Shown: positions 61,365 to 64,000 of the stretch, piece by piece | How the letters are laid out: each line of letters starts with the position of its first letter | How positions within the stretch are numbered: position 1 is the first letter of the stretch | DNA from: JAAELZ01 sp965237995 | GTDB taxonomy: Bacteria; Pseudomonadota; Gammaproteobacteria; Arenicellales; Poriferihabitantaceae | Length of the DNA stretch: 64,000 bases | Direction: 5' to 3' | Assembly (NCBI GenBank): GCA_965237995.1 | Contig: CBDEGO010000004.1 | Span: 186,001 to 250,000 of the forward strand | Made by a program: the position numbers and the translations under genes | Notes under the pieces: generated by a model | The model's database searches: none | What the model saw: the letters and a program-made list of their open reading frames with translations, nothing else | What the model was told of the DNA's origin: nothing

Positions 61365-62699
61365 TTACTCAGCCAAAATTTGATGGAAAAGTTGATCTAA
61401 TTGCTCACCGCTACCAAGGCGGCTAATTGCTTGCTCTATCGCTAACGCACGTTGCTGCCCAAGCACGGGAGTAGCATAGGCATAGAATTTGTCCACGATT
61501 TCCTGATTACTAAGAGGGGCTTCCGGATCGCCTCGCGCTTCAGTGGACTTTGATTCTAACCGGCGGTTATTACCGGTTACTATGGTTACTTTCGCGAATC
61601 GCTTTACTGGAAATTGGGCATTGAATTCATCGCTTTCAGTAAGCAGCATTGACGAAGCCAAGCGCACTACCTCTAGGTTATGAAGCGCACTGCCATCGAT
61701 ATGTTCAGGTAACAAAGTCCCGTATACAATAGCCGCGGCTGTCGGATACGGTAGACTGTACTGCGCCTGATCTGTCGTTTCAGGGTTTGCTGTGGCCAAA
61801 CGTTTAGCTTCATGAAACGTCTCTACCTCAATGTGTTCAATGTCTTTTGCCTCAAGTTGATGAGCTCGGCATAACGTTAACGCCGCTTCCACCGCGGGCT
61901 GCGCCCAGCGACATACTGGATAGGGTTTAAAATATTGTTCATGAATCATCCAATGACTGCCTAACGAACTCCAAAGCGCATGGTGATCTTGATGTTCAAC
62001 GGTTATCGCAGGAGCGCCTGTAAAGCCATCTGCGGCTAAAAATGCTGCGGAAACGCCACTCATCGCACCCCAACCCGAGCCATCTTTTACCATTGTTGGA
62101 TGGTCAATTTCTCTCATCATTTGACTACGCGGCCCATGATATTCAGCAATACCAACCGCCTCGCGAGTCTGCTGTGCTGTAAGTCCTAACGCGCGTGCTC
62201 CAATTGCCGCGCAGGCAACCGCAACCCATGCGCCTGAAGTGTGGTAGTCACAAGCGCTAGCATGTAAGGCCATCCCCGCCCGCGTACCTAGCTCATAGCC
62301 AATCACAAGATTGGTTAAAAATTCTTTTTCATCATTACTGCTTTGTGACTGCATCATTGCCATCACCGCAGGGAACACACCGCAACCAACATGGCCTTTG
62401 ACTAGTTTGTTGCCATCATGCGCATCCACCGAATCGATGATCATACCGTTAGCCATTGCTGCGCCGACCGGGCTGACTTCTCTCGCATCATAAAGTAAGC
62501 CTGCACTACCACCTTCGCTACTGGCCGCAAAATATCGAACAGCATGATTACTAATTATTCGCGATAACTCTGTTCTAGAACCTGCTGCTGCCACTCCGAC
62601 GATATCTAACAAACAGCGGCGCGCAAACGCGATGGTCTCGTCAGGGATATCGTCGTAAGTTAAAGAATGACTGAACTCAATGAACTTGGAAGCAACCAT
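61365..62699 (-). CDS. MmgE/PrpD family protein
   Basis: This 444-residue protein belongs to the 2-methylcitrate dehydratase superfamily. It starts SKFIEFSHSLTYDDIPDETI, then FARRCLLDIVGVAAAG, and has SVDAHDGNKLVKGHVGCGVF (about residues 85-105), YELGTRAGMALHASACDYHT, and a C-terminal lid domain with YFKPYPVCRWAQPAVEAALT. I use the ATG at 62699; the longer frame adds 16 unlike residues. Members act on methylcitrate, iminodisuccinate, cis-aconitate or other dicarboxylates. The next gene upstream is a threonine aldolase-like gene. The substrate is not clear. Confidence 0.88.
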   Translation of the reverse strand: MVASKFIEFSHSLTYDDIPDETIAFARRCLLDIVGVAAAGSRTELSRIISNHAVRYFAASSEGGSAGLLYDAREVSPVGAAMANGMIIDSVDAHDGNKLVKGHVGCGVFPAVMAMMQSQSSNDEKEFLTNLVIGYELGTRAGMALHASACDYHTSGAWVAVACAAIGARALGLTAQQTREAVGIAEYHGPRSQMMREIDHPTMVKDGSGWGAMSGVSAAFLAADGFTGAPAITVEHQDHHALWSSLGSHWMIHEQYFKPYPVCRWAQPAVEAALTLCRAHQLEAKDIEHIEVETFHEAKRLATANPETTDQAQYSLPYPTAAAIVYGTLLPEHIDGSALHNLEVVRLASSMLLTESDEFNAQFPVKRFAKVTIVTGNNRRLESKSTEARGDPEAPLSNQEIVDKFYAYATPVLGQQRALAIEQAISRLGSGEQLDQLFHQILAE

Positions 62700-62712
62700 T
62701 TTTCTTCTGAAG

Positions 62713-63783
62713 TTATTGATGGTAAAAATTACGCAGCACTTCAACAACCTTATCTATATCAGCGTCACTGGTATCTAAATGCGTCACCAGTCTTGCCACT
62801 GGCACGGGTGCACCGATAAGGATTTGATGATCACTTAGATGCTGCATTAATGATGACTGATCGCTCACCGCCGGCTCGATAAATACCATATTGGTATGCT
62901 GCTCAACCCGTAGCGAATCTATTCCTTCCAATCCCGAAGCCAATCGCACCGCCTTAGCGTGGTCGTCGGCCAAACGAGTAATATTGTGTTCTAGCGCATA
63001 CAGCCCACAAGCCGCTAACACCCCTGCTTGACGCATTCCACCCCCCAGTAGTTTTCTGGCTCTGCGCGCGCGCCGAATAAAAGCTTCGGAACCACACAGC
63101 ACCGACCCTACCGGCGCACCCAAGCCTTTAGATAAGCACATTGAGACGCTGTCAAAGCCGCACGTTATTTCTTTCGGGTCAACGTTTAAACCCACCGCAG
63201 CGTTCATCACTCGCGCGCCGTCAAGATGGCAAGATAAGCCGCTCGCCTTAGCCGCATCGGTTAACTCGGTCAGCAGCGCAATGCTTTGTATGCGCCCCCA
63301 TACTGTATTTTCCAAGCAAAGCAATTTAGTAATTGCGTAGTGAGGGTCATCTTCTTTAACTGATTGTGTAACTTGATCAGCTGTTAATGAGCCATTAACA
63401 TCCGTCGCTAAAGCGCACGATACCAGCGAACCCAACACTGATGGCCCACCAGCTTCATCGATATAAATATGATATTTATCTCCGACTAAATATTCTTCGC
63501 CGCGCCCACAATGGCTCAATAAAGCAATCAGATTGCTTTGCGTGCCACTACTAACAAACAAGCCCTCTTCCTTACCGAGTATTTGCGCAGCGGTTTTTTC
63601 GAGCAAGTTAATGCTGTTATCTTCGCCATACACATCATCCCCGACCGGCGCTTGCATCATCCACTCCTTCATCTCGGCGCTTGGCCGTGTCACCGTGTCA
63701 CTGCGTAAATCAATCAGTTGTTCATTGCCTGATGCTGCGGCTGCAGCCTGAGCTTGGCGCATTAAATGATAAGCATTAGCCAT
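62713..63783 (-). CDS. ltaE: Low-specificity threonine aldolase (PLP)
   Basis: This 356-residue PLP enzyme has DLRSDTVTRPSAEMKEWMMQ, then VGDDVYGEDNSINLLEKTAA, ENTVWGRIQ (a LENTH-like segment), HLDGARVMNA, and the PLP Lys in MCLSKGLGAPVGSVLCG (about residue 219). It cleaves L-threonine or L-allo-threonine, and related beta-hydroxy amino acids, to glycine and an aldehyde. The ATG at 63783 overlaps the upstream gene's end by 8 bp. An earlier ATG at 63840 is out of register with the family. Glycine links it to the sarcosine pathway only in general terms. Confidence 0.9.
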   Translation of the reverse strand: MANAYHLMRQAQAAAAASGNEQLIDLRSDTVTRPSAEMKEWMMQAPVGDDVYGEDNSINLLEKTAAQILGKEEGLFVSSGTQSNLIALLSHCGRGEEYLVGDKYHIYIDEAGGPSVLGSLVSCALATDVNGSLTADQVTQSVKEDDPHYAITKLLCLENTVWGRIQSIALLTELTDAAKASGLSCHLDGARVMNAAVGLNVDPKEITCGFDSVSMCLSKGLGAPVGSVLCGSEAFIRRARRARKLLGGGMRQAGVLAACGLYALEHNITRLADDHAKAVRLASGLEGIDSLRVEQHTNMVFIEPAVSDQSSLMQHLSDHQILIGAPVPVARLVTHLDTSDADIDKVVEVLRNFYHQ

Positions 63784-64000
63784 GGTCATCGCCCATAGGT
63801 AAGGCCGCCACAATATGCACTCTAGGATAAAGGCCACCATTTAAGGCGGTGTGATAACCACGCGTGTCAGTAAAATAAACCGACCCATCAGCGGGCAAAT
63901 GCGTGCAATGGTGATTAACAACAAACAATGAACCAGGGTTTGAAATAACCGGAATATGTAGCCGAGGTTCAGGGTCACGATGCCAAGAATTACAATTGTA
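63776..64000 (-). CDS. C-terminal part of probable 2OG oxygenase-like protein (5' end outside window)
   Basis: On the minus strand an open frame runs in from the window edge: SWHRDPEPRLHIPVISNPGS, then LFVVNHHCTHLPADGSVYFT, DTRGYHTALNGGLYPRVHIV, and ends MGDDHG. The R-x-H-I-P, HLPADGSVYFTDTR and RVH blocks resemble aspartyl/asparaginyl beta-hydroxylase-like 2-oxoglutarate oxygenases. Its stop overlaps the aldolase start, so the two are one operon. The family call rests on 74 residues only. Confidence 0.55.
   Translation of the reverse strand, partial: YNCNSWHRDPEPRLHIPVISNPGSLFVVNHHCTHLPADGSVYFTDTRGYHTALNGGLYPRVHIVAALPMGDDHG

Overview
The window looks like chromosomal DNA from a marine, heterotrophic gammaproteobacterium with about 45% GC by eye. 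Gene content supports this: an acryloyl-CoA reductase, creatine, methylglycine and betaine catabolism, spermidine/putrescine-type ABC importers, and a membrane-bound formate dehydrogenase. No rRNA, tRNA, CRISPR array or complete mobile element was seen. The genus cannot be fixed from the sequence alone.

Layout. (1) 1-1.6 kb: the end of an exopolysaccharide locus, with a GT2 glycosyltransferase overlapping a WecG/TagA/CpsF glycosyltransferase. (2) 1.8-7.2 kb: an AT-rich mosaic. It opens with a dead, truncated IS3-family transposase fused to a rhodanese fragment. Six or so single-gene units follow: an AAC(6')-like acetyltransferase, YciI, LysR, GrpB, a sterol desaturase-like hydroxylase, a GNAT and a cupin. 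The units are separated by a diverged intergenic repeat that carries a promoter-like TTGAC-N17-ATAC core and an internal hairpin. This resembles a decayed gene-cassette array, although no integrase is in view. (3) 7.3-19 kb: single genes of metabolic type, including a BisC/TorZ-like molybdoenzyme, acuI, VOC, a GATase, a GNAT, an outer-membrane protein, a non-pyrrolysine MttB, LysE, and an SDR with a Baeyer-Villiger monooxygenase.

(4) 19-41.7 kb: a methylated-amine island. It holds a LysR regulator, creatinase, heterotetrameric sarcosine oxidase (soxBDAG), a TMADH-family demethylase (DgcA-like), two PotABCD-type ABC importers, an amidase, and a choline dehydrogenase-like GMC oxidoreductase. 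Creatine would give sarcosine and urea, and sarcosine or dimethylglycine would give glycine plus C1 units. soxA, soxG and the dgcA-like gene carry five single-base frameshifts, all in homopolymer runs. These point either to local sequence error or to recent decay.

(5) 41.8-59.6 kb: a formate and tungsten region. It encodes a periplasmic formate dehydrogenase (alpha, beta, gamma), its TAT peptide, a TorD chaperone, a polyferredoxin, DUF3306, DUF3305, FdhD, a HTH/PBP-like regulator, a tungstate-binding protein, an NtrC-family regulator with a Cache-type kinase, and a tungsten aldehyde oxidoreductase with a MoaD-like protein. I read three strong sigma-54 (-24/-12) promoters and one probable one here, together with a 17-bp palindrome (TGAGACAAATTGTCTCA) lying between two of them. 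The palindrome is partly repeated upstream of tupA and torD. This suggests one two-component regulon controlling formate oxidation and tungstate uptake. Formaldehyde and formate made by the amine island would feed the formate dehydrogenase.

(6) 59.7-64 kb: rhodanese, a phosphoethanolamine-methyltransferase-like enzyme, a GFA protein, MmgE/PrpD, threonine aldolase, and the C-terminus of a probable 2OG oxygenase-like protein running off the window. All family calls are by eye from motifs and remembered family sequences; no searches were run.
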